Assembly: GCA_029256015.1 (NCBI GenBank)
Contig: JAQSYQ010000013.1
Location: forward strand, 1 to 62,158
Direction of reading: 5' to 3'
Length of the DNA: 62,158 bases
Origin: Gammaproteobacteria bacterium
Lineage (GTDB): Bacteria > Pseudomonadota > Gammaproteobacteria > Francisellales > CACEW01
Positions 46,152-54,348 of this stretch are shown here, piece by piece. The stretch's first letter is position 1. Every line of letters starts with the position of its first letter. The notes under the pieces were generated by a model. That model saw only the letters and a program-made list of their open reading frames with translations. It was not told the origin of the DNA and made no database searches. A program made the position numbers and the translations under genes.

Positions 46152-47450
46152 ATGCCTGTTTCGGCTATTATTTCTGTGCTGTCTCAATTTAAGCCTAAGA
46201 CAGTGTGGGTCGGCTTTAGTGGAGGCTTGGACTCTGCCGTATTGCTGCATGCTGCATCTTCTCTTTGTCATCCTGGGGCTGTGCAGCAGAACTCGGGATC
46301 CCTCTCTATCAATGTACAAGCCATTCATGTTCATCATGGTTTATCTCCTTTAGCCGATCAGTGGGCTCAGCATTGCCTAAATGAGGCTGCAAAGCTTAAT
46401 ATTTCTTGTCATATTGAGAGGTTAGCAGACAAACCAAAATCCGGTGAGAGCATTGAGCATTGGGCTAGAGAAGGGCGCTACGCTTGTTTCGCTAAATATA
46501 TTAAAAAGGATGATTTATTATTAACAGCCCATCATCAAGACGATCAAGCAGAGACCGTGTTGCTTCAGCTAATGAGAGGGGCCGGTCCCAAGGGTTTATC
46601 GGCGATGCCGGCTTTTAACACATTTAGTGAAGGCATTCATACCAGGCCATTTCTAACTATTTCCCGCCAAGAGTTGGAAGCTTATGCTAAACAACATGGA
46701 TTGGTTTTTGTAGAGGACCACTCCAACCAGGATACGCGATTTGACCGCAACTTTATTCGGCACCAGGTGATGCCTGTTTTAAAACAGCGATGGCCTTCCT
46801 GTAATGAGCTCATATCAAGAGCTGCCCAAAACTGCGCTGAACAAGAACAAGTTTTGCAGGAGTATATTGAAGCAGAAACGCTTATTTGTCCTCAGACAAA
46901 AACTCAGTCATTAGCTATAGATGCCTTGCTTCATTTTAGTTCTGCCAAACAAAATTTATTACTAAGGACCTGGGCTCATAAAATCAGTCAGAAAACCCCA
47001 GGTCGTCAGCTCTTAGAAAGCATTCGACGCAATTTACTTTCGGCCGCAAAAGACGCTGAGCCTTATTTAAAATGGGGGGATTGGGAGTTTCACCGGTATC
47101 AAGCTCAGTTATATTTAATCCAAGCCTTGCCAGAAGTTCCACAGAATTACTCAGTACGCTGGGATGGAAATAAGCCTTTGCAAGTTCCAACTTGGCCTGA
47201 ACTCCTAAGCAAAGAGTATTTAGCCAACCAAGGTTTGGAAGTAGATAAGCTTGACTGGACTCAGGTGACAGTTAAATTGCGTCAAGGTGGCGAAAGATGT
47301 CATCCAAAAGGTCGCCAGCATTCCCAAACATTAAAAAAATGTTTGCAAGAATATTATGTTCTCCCTTGGCTCAGAGACAGGATGCCGTTAATATACTGTG
47401 CTGATAAGCTTGTAATGGCTGTTGGGGCTTTTGTCTGCATTATCAAATAG
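46152..47450 (+). CDS. tilS: tRNA(Ile)-lysidine synthase TilS
   Basis: TilS converts C34 to lysidine in tRNA-Ile2. The 432-residue protein has the PP-loop GFSGGLDSAV, the AIHVHHGLS motif and TAHHQDDQAETVLLQLMRG. Between LLHAAS and AIHVHHG it holds about 8 extra residues relative to E. coli TilS, encoded by a palindromic repeat at 46265-46304. The C-terminal domain includes LRQGGERCHPKGRQHSQTLK. It starts 2 bases after accA. Confidence 0.95.
   Translation: MPVSAIISVLSQFKPKTVWVGFSGGLDSAVLLHAASSLCHPGAVQQNSGSLSINVQAIHVHHGLSPLADQWAQHCLNEAAKLNISCHIERLADKPKSGESIEHWAREGRYACFAKYIKKDDLLLTAHHQDDQAETVLLQLMRGAGPKGLSAMPAFNTFSEGIHTRPFLTISRQELEAYAKQHGLVFVEDHSNQDTRFDRNFIRHQVMPVLKQRWPSCNELISRAAQNCAEQEQVLQEYIEAETLICPQTKTQSLAIDALLHFSSAKQNLLLRTWAHKISQKTPGRQLLESIRRNLLSAAKDAEPYLKWGDWEFHRYQAQLYLIQALPEVPQNYSVRWDGNKPLQVPTWPELLSKEYLANQGLEVDKLDWTQVTVKLRQGGERCHPKGRQHSQTLKKCLQEYYVLPWLRDRMPLIYCADKLVMAVGAFVCIIK
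46265..46304. repeat. Short palindromic repeat (type B) inserted in frame in tilS
   Basis: TTGTCATCCTGGGGCTGTGC followed by AGCAGAACTCGGGATCCCTC resembles the intergenic copy at 15040-15079. It encodes SLCHPGAVQQNSGSL inside TilS. Confidence 0.6.
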
Positions 47451-47490
47451 CAGGACAGAAGACTGATTTAATTTTATGTAAGAGGATAAT

Positions 47491-48315
47491 ATGCACCAGG
47501 ATAAAGCATTAGAAGCTGCTCAATATATTCAAGCTAGATTACCAAAAGCATTCATGCCCAAAGTTGGGCTGATCCTAGGCTCAGGCCTTGGAGCATTGGC
47601 CGATAGCATCGAACAAGTCGCTTGCTTTGACTATAAAGAGCTGCCTGGGTTTTTTGTCAGCACCGTAGAAGGGCATGCGGGACAATTAATTCTAGGCCAT
47701 TTGCAAGGCGTTCCTGTGGTATGCATGAAGGGAAGAGTGCATTTGTATGAAGGGGCAAGCTTTGAGCAAATGAAGACCCCCATTCGCATGATGAAGCGTT
47801 TGGGAGTTGAAAATTTACTGATTACCAATGCAGCCGGCGTGTTAAACACCGACATTAGCCCAGGCAGTGTAGTTTTAATCAAAGATCAGATTAACTTGAC
47901 CGGAGTTAACGTTTTGGTCGGTCCAAATAATCCGGAATATGGCCCACGCTTTTCGGGAATGGAAGAAGCCTTTTCACCTATATTGAACCAGTTGTTTCAA
48001 AAAGCGGCCAAAAAGCATGGCATTAATTTGCCGGAAGCAATTTACTGTGGAGTCATGGGTCCAACCTATGAAACTCCGGCTGAAATTCAAGTTTATAAGC
48101 AGATGGGTGGTGGGCTTGTTGGTATGTCTACCGTACAAGAAGTCATGGTGGCTAGGCATTGTGGAATTAGGGTGGCAGCGCTTTCTGCGGTCAGCAACTA
48201 TGCGGCCGGTTTAAGCCCGCAAATGGTTAACCACGAAGAAGTGCTGATTTTTTCCCATCAGGCGGCTGATGCTATGACTAAATTGATGCTAGAAGTGTTA
48301 AACGAATTAAAATAA
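47491..48315 (+). CDS. punA: Purine nucleoside phosphorylase (trimeric PNP family)
   Basis: This enzyme cleaves purine nucleosides to base and ribose-1-phosphate. The 274-residue protein has GLILGSGLGALAD (phosphate site), GRVHLYEG, LLITNAAG and GMSTVQEVMVARHCG. These mark the human/PunA-like trimeric class rather than DeoD. An AGAGGA site precedes the ATG. It is followed after 31 bases by a small membrane-protein gene. Confidence 0.92.
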   Translation: MHQDKALEAAQYIQARLPKAFMPKVGLILGSGLGALADSIEQVACFDYKELPGFFVSTVEGHAGQLILGHLQGVPVVCMKGRVHLYEGASFEQMKTPIRMMKRLGVENLLITNAAGVLNTDISPGSVVLIKDQINLTGVNVLVGPNNPEYGPRFSGMEEAFSPILNQLFQKAAKKHGINLPEAIYCGVMGPTYETPAEIQVYKQMGGGLVGMSTVQEVMVARHCGIRVAALSAVSNYAAGLSPQMVNHEEVLIFSHQAADAMTKLMLEVLNELK

Positions 48316-48346
48316 GTAATGGAAATCTAAGTTCAAGGAGTAGAAC

Positions 48347-48589
48347 ATGTTAAATGATACTGCACTTTTATTCGGCAATGGCACCCAGCCGGCCTCTCCA
48401 GATGACTCTAACCCAAGCAATCTTTGGTGGGTGGGAGTTGTAGGCTTTGCCGCAGTAGTCGGGGCGTTTGCTTTTTTGCTTACCCGAAAAAAAGCGCCGG
48501 TATGTTGCAGATATGAAGATTCGGCAGATTCAACAGGAACTGAAGGAGTTGAGCTTTCAGCGGAATATGACTACAAGCCTGCCCCTTAA
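48347..48589 (+). CDS. Small single-pass membrane protein, unknown
   Basis: The 80-residue protein has a polar N-terminus (about 27 residues), one membrane helix (about 28-47, WWVGVVGFAAVVGAFAFLL), a TRKK stop-transfer signal and an acidic tail with a CC pair (APVCCRYED). AAGGAG precedes the ATG. Its stop overlaps that of the convergent DUF1704 gene by 4 bases. Function unknown. Confidence 0.55.
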   Translation: MLNDTALLFGNGTQPASPDDSNPSNLWWVGVVGFAAVVGAFAFLLTRKKAPVCCRYEDSADSTGTEGVELSAEYDYKPAP

Positions 48590-49899
48590 GAATGTAAAAT
48601 GTGGCGATAGTTTTCGGACAGCTTTTTTAAATCCAGTTGGTTTAAAAATAGCGAGAAGCACATCCAGGAGCTTAATGCCGCCAAATCTTTGAAGTGAGGC
48701 GGAATATATTGAGGAGGCATCACCGTGCCTTCTTCAATAAGCTCATACAATACCTGCAAATCTTCGAGTTTTACTTTGCCGACAAATAGGGCCGGAATAT
48801 GATTGACCAGGCCTTTTTGTACGGCGAGCCTCATATAGTTGTAAATTAAAATAAAGCCTTTGGCATAGGCCAAATCTTTGGTAAAGGGCCCGCCTTCTGG
48901 GGTGCTGCCTCTGAATATCCGCACGGTATGGCTATAGCTATCTTCATCGCTAATACCGCATTCTCTAAAGTAGTTGAATACTTCCAAGAAGTTGGCGCCG
49001 TTTTCAGCCATATTAATGGCTTTGATCCGGTTGGTAATCCTGGTGACCCTTCTTGGGAAAGAGGAAAAGGTGATAATTTCCGTAATGACAGACAGGCCTT
49101 CCTGGGTGATAACGGATGAAGGGGTCCCTTTACCTAAGAAGGTGCAGATAGGTTGCAAAGCTCCGTTTAGAGAAGTGCCGACATGGACCCAGCCTTCATG
49201 GACTTCCAGTAATCGGATATCTCTTTCGCTAAACATTGCATCGGTACGCATTTTAACTCGGTCAGCACCCGCTGCTGCATCGGCGATAATATCATCGCTT
49301 TGTTCAACAACAACTTCTTGGGCGCGGCCTATAAAATATTCGCTAAATCGCTGCCTTAAAATTTCAGCGGCTTCATGGCTGGTATATTTTTTTTCATCCA
49401 GTTCTGAGACTAAGTGCTGGTTAAGACTGCTTAAGGTATGAGACAACAGCTCGGCCAAATCTTTTAACAAGGGTGCGCCTGGATAAAAAGCATCTTCCGA
49501 GGAACCATAAAGATCAATGGCAATGCTGGTGAAGTCTTCGGTGCCGCGGGCTTTTAGCATGCTCAAGGCTTTTCGATATTCCTGGCACATGCGAAGCATA
49601 ATCCCGCCTACTCCGCTAAACTGGCCTAGAAGGCGGTTAATATCTCTTTCAATAGTTTGAAATTCAGCTTTTTTCTCTTGAATATCATATGAGAGTGGGC
49701 GGCTTAGATAGTATTCAGGACCGACTTTAGGCAGTTCTTTAAATTTGTTTTTGAAAAAGTCTTGCTTGATCTCGTTGTTCCATTTGATGGCATCGAGAAT
49801 TTGAATGGGTCTTTGGGCGGCGACAATTCTGTCGGAAAGTTCTCGAATAGTTTTTTGCTGTGCTGTAAGTACTAATTCTTGATTAGATATGTTGTTCAT
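48586..49899 (-). CDS. DUF1704/MATCAP-like metallopeptidase-family protein
   Basis: The 437-residue protein matches the DUF1704 (QEGLA-motif) family. It has the zincin-like HExxxH motif H234-E235-G-W-V-H239, followed by SVITQEGLSVI with E267 as probable third ligand. The same motif order is used by the eukaryotic MATCAP tubulin tyrosine carboxypeptidases. The substrate here is unknown. I chose ATG 49899 rather than the TTG just before it. The GGGGGTAG ribosome-binding site lies in a hairpin (49904-49923). The gene follows an ankyrin gene by 60 bases. Confidence 0.75.
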   Translation of the reverse strand: MNNISNQELVLTAQQKTIRELSDRIVAAQRPIQILDAIKWNNEIKQDFFKNKFKELPKVGPEYYLSRPLSYDIQEKKAEFQTIERDINRLLGQFSGVGGIMLRMCQEYRKALSMLKARGTEDFTSIAIDLYGSSEDAFYPGAPLLKDLAELLSHTLSSLNQHLVSELDEKKYTSHEAAEILRQRFSEYFIGRAQEVVVEQSDDIIADAAAGADRVKMRTDAMFSERDIRLLEVHEGWVHVGTSLNGALQPICTFLGKGTPSSVITQEGLSVITEIITFSSFPRRVTRITNRIKAINMAENGANFLEVFNYFRECGISDEDSYSHTVRIFRGSTPEGGPFTKDLAYAKGFILIYNYMRLAVQKGLVNHIPALFVGKVKLEDLQVLYELIEEGTVMPPQYIPPHFKDLAALSSWMCFSLFLNQLDLKKLSENYRHILHS

Positions 49900-49903
49900 C
49901 AAA

Positions 49904-49923
49904 CTACCCCCAATTGGAGGTAG
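49904..49923 (-). promoter_or_regulatory. Hairpin enclosing the ribosome-binding site of the DUF1704 gene
   Basis: On the minus strand CTACCTCC-AATT-GGGGGTAG forms an 8-bp stem with a 4-base loop, with all pairs Watson-Crick apart from one T-G. The 3' arm is the ribosome-binding site, 4 bases before ATG, so translation may be blocked unless the stem opens. At DNA level it could also be an operator. Confidence 0.5.
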
Positions 49924-49959
49924 TATATATGACTTATTGAAAAATCGATATAACTGAAC

Positions 49960-52098
49960 CTATGGCGCTGAGAGGGAGTCCTGAACGAATTTAAGTCCAT
50001 TTCCATCATAGTTAAGCCAGCCCTGTTTCTTCATGTAATCTATTAGCGAAACGCCGGAAACTTGTGAAGGCTCAAAAAGACTCCAACCTCGTAATCCGCT
50101 TTGAATGCTGACGGCGCAGCAGCAATTAAACCAACCGGATTTTTCTACTACCGCTATGTTGGGGGCGCTTGCTTGAACATGCCGGTAAATTATGCTGGAG
50201 GCAGTGTCAAAAGTCCAGTTGTAGGCCTTAAACCTGACTACTGGCATATAGATTTCACTGAACAAGGCATCTAATTGTTGGACCTGCTCCCTTACTGAAA
50301 AGCCTTGGTCAGAAAGCTTTTGTGCTTTCATTTTAAGGTCACTATAGCGAAATAAAAAATCATTGCTATTGCCAAAAGCAAGGTTAATCGCTTGGTTTGA
50401 TATGGTTTGCACATCATTTTTGAAATCACTATAAGCCAGTTCCTCAGCTGCGCTAAAATAAGAGGGCGCAAGTTGATTGCCGGCAGCCATTGTGCTTGTT
50501 GGATTGTTCAAAATATTTTCTCTGTGCTGTTTGAAATCTTGAACTGATACACCAGGGTTAAAAATAGGCAGAAGGGTTTCAGGTGACTTTATGCTAGCAG
50601 GACTGAATTTGCCCTCCATCACCAAGGCGATGATGATTAATGCATGTGAGATGCCTAGTTTTTGATAGTTTGAGCTTTGCTCATTATCAGTCAGCCAATT
50701 GCCAAATCTATGATAATAATCCACTATTGCCGGATCGTTCATGAGTTCTGCTTTGTGCGTTAGATTATCAGTAAAGCTAAAGCTTAGAGTTAGGATGCGG
50801 GCTATTAAATTATTGGTTTCTGTTAAAGTCACTAAATTGCCATCAGGTATAAGGCGGTTTGCTCGGTTAATTTTTCTGGTCCAATTAAGGCTGATCAATG
50901 GCTCGACTATTAAATCGTTAACTATAGGGGCTACGCTAGCTGCAAAAGGGAAAAAGCCGGCAGCATAGCCAGCAATCTGCATGGCTGTTCTTATGGCACT
51001 TTGAGAGGTGGTAGAAGCATTGTTTCTGACAAAACCTGAATGAATTATAAATATAGCTTGAAGTGCTTCATTCAAGGTTTTTTGCAGGGACTGATAATAT
51101 TCTACAAAGCCACCGCCAAGTGATGCAATTTTTGCTTCTTCTAAGCGCTTATTTTGATCCTCTTTATTTCTGCGTATAGCTTCAGAAAGCTCTCTTTTTA
51201 TGTTCATTGAGAAAGCACGAAGATCTTCGATATTTGCTAAGCCTTGGGCTGTTCCAATAGCAGCTTCTAGGCTGTTGAACTGCTCTCGCATTTTTTCTAA
51301 ATAGTTCGCTATTTCAGGCTTATTTGCTTCCAATGCAAGTGTATAGGCTGTTTTAAAACCTGAATCTTCAAGGTCAATATCTGCACCAACCCAAACTAAA
51401 AGGTTGACGGCCCCAATATGCCCTCTTTCAGAAGCATACATTAGAGCGGTTTTTCTGCTGTCATCTGCTAAGTCTATATTAGCTCCAGCATTGACTAATA
51501 GCTTTACATTGCTAAAGGAACCATTCATTGCAGCGTACATAATCGCTGTCATATTAGCTCCGCCTCGCTGATCAACGTCAATGCCATGTTGTAAAAGAAG
51601 ACCTAGCATGGCTGTATCGTCTTGTGAAGCAGCAGTAATAAGAGGTGAACCTGCGACTTTGTTATTAGGATTGGCCTTATTTTCGAGCAGCAGCTTAGCA
51701 GTTTGGTAGTGGCGGGTTCCAGGTCCTTTAGGTTTCAATGTTTGTCCTAGAGGACCTAAGTGAGAATATTGGTTTTGAATAGCAAGCCTGAGAGCATCAT
51801 CTTTTAAAGATTGGCATCTCTCATCAGATGTAGGTGGTCCTAGCACTTCTCTTAACCGCTGAGGTTTTAGCAGTTCTTCAAGGCATTTATGGCTGCCATG
51901 TGTGGCTGCTTGCTCTATTAGGGTTAAAAAGGGCCCATATTTTTCTGAAGGTTTACCTTCTTGTTTGGAAATACTGAGTGATTTACCTGCTGCAATGTAG
52001 TCATTAAGGGTTTGAAGATTATCTTCTTTTACTTTTTCAAAGATAGCTTCGGTTTCTTGGGCATCTGCGTTTGGATTAGGGTTCTGAGCGCCTTGCAT
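49960..52098 (-). CDS. Large ankyrin-repeat protein (candidate effector)
   Basis: The 712-residue protein has four or five ankyrin repeats at about residues 128-270 (AGSPLITAASQDDTAMLGLL, ANMTAIMYAAMNGSFSNVKL, SRKTALMYASERGHIGAVNL). A hydrophobic region near 370-420 (IAGYAAGFFPFAASVAPIV) may insert into membranes, and the C-terminus contains a CCC cluster (WFNCCCAVS). I chose ATG 52098 because AGGAGA lies 6 bases upstream; the frame is open for 110 codons further. It is divergent from a FAH-family gene across a palindrome. Confidence 0.85.
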   Translation of the reverse strand: MQGAQNPNPNADAQETEAIFEKVKEDNLQTLNDYIAAGKSLSISKQEGKPSEKYGPFLTLIEQAATHGSHKCLEELLKPQRLREVLGPPTSDERCQSLKDDALRLAIQNQYSHLGPLGQTLKPKGPGTRHYQTAKLLLENKANPNNKVAGSPLITAASQDDTAMLGLLLQHGIDVDQRGGANMTAIMYAAMNGSFSNVKLLVNAGANIDLADDSRKTALMYASERGHIGAVNLLVWVGADIDLEDSGFKTAYTLALEANKPEIANYLEKMREQFNSLEAAIGTAQGLANIEDLRAFSMNIKRELSEAIRRNKEDQNKRLEEAKIASLGGGFVEYYQSLQKTLNEALQAIFIIHSGFVRNNASTTSQSAIRTAMQIAGYAAGFFPFAASVAPIVNDLIVEPLISLNWTRKINRANRLIPDGNLVTLTETNNLIARILTLSFSFTDNLTHKAELMNDPAIVDYYHRFGNWLTDNEQSSNYQKLGISHALIIIALVMEGKFSPASIKSPETLLPIFNPGVSVQDFKQHRENILNNPTSTMAAGNQLAPSYFSAAEELAYSDFKNDVQTISNQAINLAFGNSNDFLFRYSDLKMKAQKLSDQGFSVREQVQQLDALFSEIYMPVVRFKAYNWTFDTASSIIYRHVQASAPNIAVVEKSGWFNCCCAVSIQSGLRGWSLFEPSQVSGVSLIDYMKKQGWLNYDGNGLKFVQDSLSAP

Positions 52099-52137
52099 GA
52101 AATTCTCCTGATTGTGTGAGTAGGAAAAATCACTAGC

Positions 52138-52163
52138 ATTTGCTACATTGAGATGTAGCAAAT
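52138..52163. promoter_or_regulatory. Perfect 11-bp inverted repeat overlapping a -35 box (candidate operator)
   Basis: ATTTGCTACAT-TGAG-ATGTAGCAAAT lies between the divergent ankyrin gene and the FAH-family gene. The FAH promoter appears to use TTGAGA (52148-52153, in the loop) and TATAAT (52170-52175) with a 16-base spacer, so a protein bound at the repeat would block it. No T-run follows, which argues against a terminator. Confidence 0.6.
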
Positions 52164-52218
52164 TCATCATATAATTTTTTGATAAGCTATTGAAATAGAG
52201 CACACGAGGGAATGTATT

Positions 52219-52833
52219 GTGAGAATATTTTGCATTGGAAGAAATTATAGTGACCACGCCAAAGAGCTGGGTAATGAAGTTCCCAAAGAGCCCGTGGTTT
52301 TTATAAAGCCTTATGAATGCATGGTTTCTGAAGGCCGGCCTATTGTGTATCCTAAACATGGCAAACTGCTGCAACATGAAGCAGAGCTTGTTGTAAAAAT
52401 TGCCAAAGAAGGGAAGCCTTCGAGCCATGAAGAGGCCAGAGAAATGATTGGAGCCTTAGCGCTTGGGCTGGATTTAACGCTTCGAGATCTGCAAAACGAA
52501 TTAAAAAGTCAAGGCTTGCCCTGGGAAAAAGCGAAAGCCTTTGAGCACAGTGCGCCTCTGGGTGGCTTTGTGCCTTATGAGCCTCATATCAATCTTGCCG
52601 ATATAGAGTTCGAATGCTATGTAAATGGATTGCTTAAGCAAAAGGGCCATACCAGACAAATGCTGTTTTCAATTGAGCAGCTAATTATTTCTTTAAGTTT
52701 AATTTGGGATTTAAAAGCAAATGATTTAATCTATACAGGAACTCCAGCTGGGGTGGGAAGTATAGAAGCTGGCGATAAAATAGAACTATTTAGCCCTCAG
52801 CTCGCGGCAGCGACTTGGACGGTTGCTAGTTAA
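52219..52833 (+). CDS. Fumarylacetoacetate-hydrolase-family protein (YcgM-like)
   Basis: The 204-residue protein matches small FAH-fold hydrolases/decarboxylases acting on beta-diketone or acylpyruvate-type substrates. The start FCIGRNYSDHAKELGNEVP, the metal ligands in LQHEAELVVKI, and GLDLTLRDLQNELK with LIYTGTPAGVG are visible. It starts at GTG with a GAGGG site 11 bases upstream. A perfect inverted repeat overlaps its likely -35. The exact substrate is unknown. Confidence 0.88.
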   Translation: MRIFCIGRNYSDHAKELGNEVPKEPVVFIKPYECMVSEGRPIVYPKHGKLLQHEAELVVKIAKEGKPSSHEEAREMIGALALGLDLTLRDLQNELKSQGLPWEKAKAFEHSAPLGGFVPYEPHINLADIEFECYVNGLLKQKGHTRQMLFSIEQLIISLSLIWDLKANDLIYTGTPAGVGSIEAGDKIELFSPQLAAATWTVAS

Positions 52834-53000
52834 ATGTAAAAATCAATATGTTAATTGATTAGATGGCGGCCAGGAAAGATAGTTTTATTTTATGGGTGGA
52901 TTTTCCCCCTTAAAATCCCTGCTAAAGTCGCCTGCTATTTATATGTTTTTTTATATGTTTATATATGGATATTAAGTTTAAGATATACACGAGGGAAATG

Positions 53001-53372
53001 ATGAATAAAGTCCATGAATATATTGAGATATTCAATAAGGCTAAAGGAGATAGTTTAGCCAAGATTAAACATATTTTAGCTAAGTATTCCGAGCGTTGGG
53101 ACTGGACGGGCAGTGACTCTGTTATTGCCGATTTATTAGATGATAAAAATATTGCCGCAGAGGACATCGTAGCGGTCATGCTTAGTGCCGTGGAGATGGA
53201 AGAGGGCAATCGCGAGTTTAAATCAGCTGCCACTGCTTTAGATATAGCTCTTAGAAAGACCCATCGCCCTCATTCAGGGGGAGCGATCGATTTTGACGAT
53301 TACGATGACTTTGGCGGAAATGATTATCAGGCCAGTGGTTATAATGCCGGCGGATATGCTGAGGCATCATAA
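53001..53372 (+). CDS. Small acidic protein with Asp/Gly/Tyr-rich tail, unknown
   Basis: The 123-residue protein has a helical N-terminal ~85 residues (VHEYIEIFNKAKGDSLAKIK; WDWTGSDSVIADLLDD) and a low-complexity tail rich in Asp, Gly and Tyr (IDFDDYDDFGGNDYQASGYN). I do not recognise it. GAGGG lies 5 bases before the ATG chosen; an adjacent ATG at 52998 is also in frame. The 167-base gap upstream has a hairpin GGATTTT..AAAATCC (52893-52914) without a T-run. Confidence 0.5.
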   Translation: MNKVHEYIEIFNKAKGDSLAKIKHILAKYSERWDWTGSDSVIADLLDDKNIAAEDIVAVMLSAVEMEEGNREFKSAATALDIALRKTHRPHSGGAIDFDDYDDFGGNDYQASGYNAGGYAEAS

Positions 53373-53390
53373 GCTTATCTGTTCAATAAT

Positions 53391-53420
53391 TTGTCATTCT
53401 CGCGTAGGCGGGAATCCAGC
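53391..53420. repeat. Short palindromic repeat (type C) before xerD
   Basis: TTGTCATTCTCGCGTAGGCG continues GGAATCCAGC. It belongs to the common intergenic class GTCATTCCCGC(N)GCGGGAATCC. A related copy lies at 56249-56278. Confidence 0.65.
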
Positions 53421-53454
53421 TATACTCTAAAGGTCTAAAAAGATAGGCCATATC

Positions 53455-54348
53455 ATGGATAAATTCGACCCCATTATTGATTCTTTTACCGACTCAGTTT
53501 GGCTGGAGCAAGGTTTAAGTCGCAATACCATATCAGCATATCGGGCTGACTTGCGTGATTATTCTAAGTTTTTGCAATCTCGCAGTATTATGCTTGAGCA
53601 AGCTCAGGAGTCTGATATTGCTGCTTATTTAGCTTATCGTTATGAGAAGGGCATGCATGCAAGATCGGCCGCCAGGTTTTTATCTTGTGCCAGGCGGTTT
53701 TATCGCTGGGCCTTGCAGTCTGGCAAAATCAAATTAGATCCAACTTTAAATATTGAAAGCCCAAAACTAGGCAGGCCTTTGCCCAAAACCTTAAGTGAAC
53801 AAGATATCGAGGCACTATTGAACGCGCCTGATACGACTACGGCTCTGGGTATTCGCGATAGGGCTATGCTTGAGGTGCTTTATGCCAGTGGGCTTAGGAT
53901 TACTGAGCTTGTGAGCCTTGATTTAAATTCCATTAACCTCAGGCAGGGAGTCATTCGGGTCATGGGGAAGGGCAGTAAGGAAAGATTAGTTCCCATCGGA
54001 GAGGAAGCTTTGGATTGGGTTACTCAATATGTGGAAAATGCTCGGGCTGATTTGTTGGGAGATAAGGTTTGTTCGATTTTGTTTGTCAGTCAGCATGCCA
54101 AGGGAATGACCAGGCAAACTTTTTGGCATCGCATCAAGCATTATGCCGGACTTGCCCATATCCAAACTTCACTGTCGCCCCATACTCTAAGGCATGCTTT
54201 TGCTACTCATTTACTCAATCACGGGGCAGATTTAAGAGTGGTACAAATGCTATTGGGGCATTCTGATGTCAGCACAACGACGATTTATACGCATGTTGCC
54301 AAGGCAAGGTTGCAGGCGTTATACAAAGAACATCACCCTAGGGCTTAG
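53455..54348 (+). CDS. xerD: Site-specific tyrosine recombinase XerD
   Basis: XerD acts with XerC at dif to resolve chromosome dimers. The 297-residue protein has the N-terminal SAM-like domain and the full catalytic set: R148 (ASGLRITEL), K172 (GKGSKERLVP), H243 and R246 (HTLRHAFATHLL), H269 (LLGHSDVSTT) and Y278 (IYTHV). The length and LSRNTISAYRADL start favour XerD over XerC. It is convergent with the following gene by 4 bases. Confidence 0.94.
   Translation: MDKFDPIIDSFTDSVWLEQGLSRNTISAYRADLRDYSKFLQSRSIMLEQAQESDIAAYLAYRYEKGMHARSAARFLSCARRFYRWALQSGKIKLDPTLNIESPKLGRPLPKTLSEQDIEALLNAPDTTTALGIRDRAMLEVLYASGLRITELVSLDLNSINLRQGVIRVMGKGSKERLVPIGEEALDWVTQYVENARADLLGDKVCSILFVSQHAKGMTRQTFWHRIKHYAGLAHIQTSLSPHTLRHAFATHLLNHGADLRVVQMLLGHSDVSTTTIYTHVAKARLQALYKEHHPRA

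Noticed and set aside
52099..52428. N-terminal extension of the large ankyrin protein
   Set aside because: It would run through the palindrome and the start of the divergent FAH gene; the ATG at 52098 has AGGAGA and begins like the other ankyrin protein (MQG).
52893..52914. Terminator after the FAH-family gene
   Set aside because: A GGATTTT/AAAATCC stem exists but no T-run follows, so it is not a convincing intrinsic terminator.
52966..52990. Third PmrA box upstream of the 53001 gene
   Set aside because: GATATTAAG gives one good half-site in reverse orientation, but the second half at the right spacing matches at only about 3/9.
53455..54348. XerD-like gene as a mobile-element integrase
   Set aside because: Length, full catalytic set and the N-terminal sequence match the housekeeping recombinase, and no attachment-site duplication or island genes are visible.
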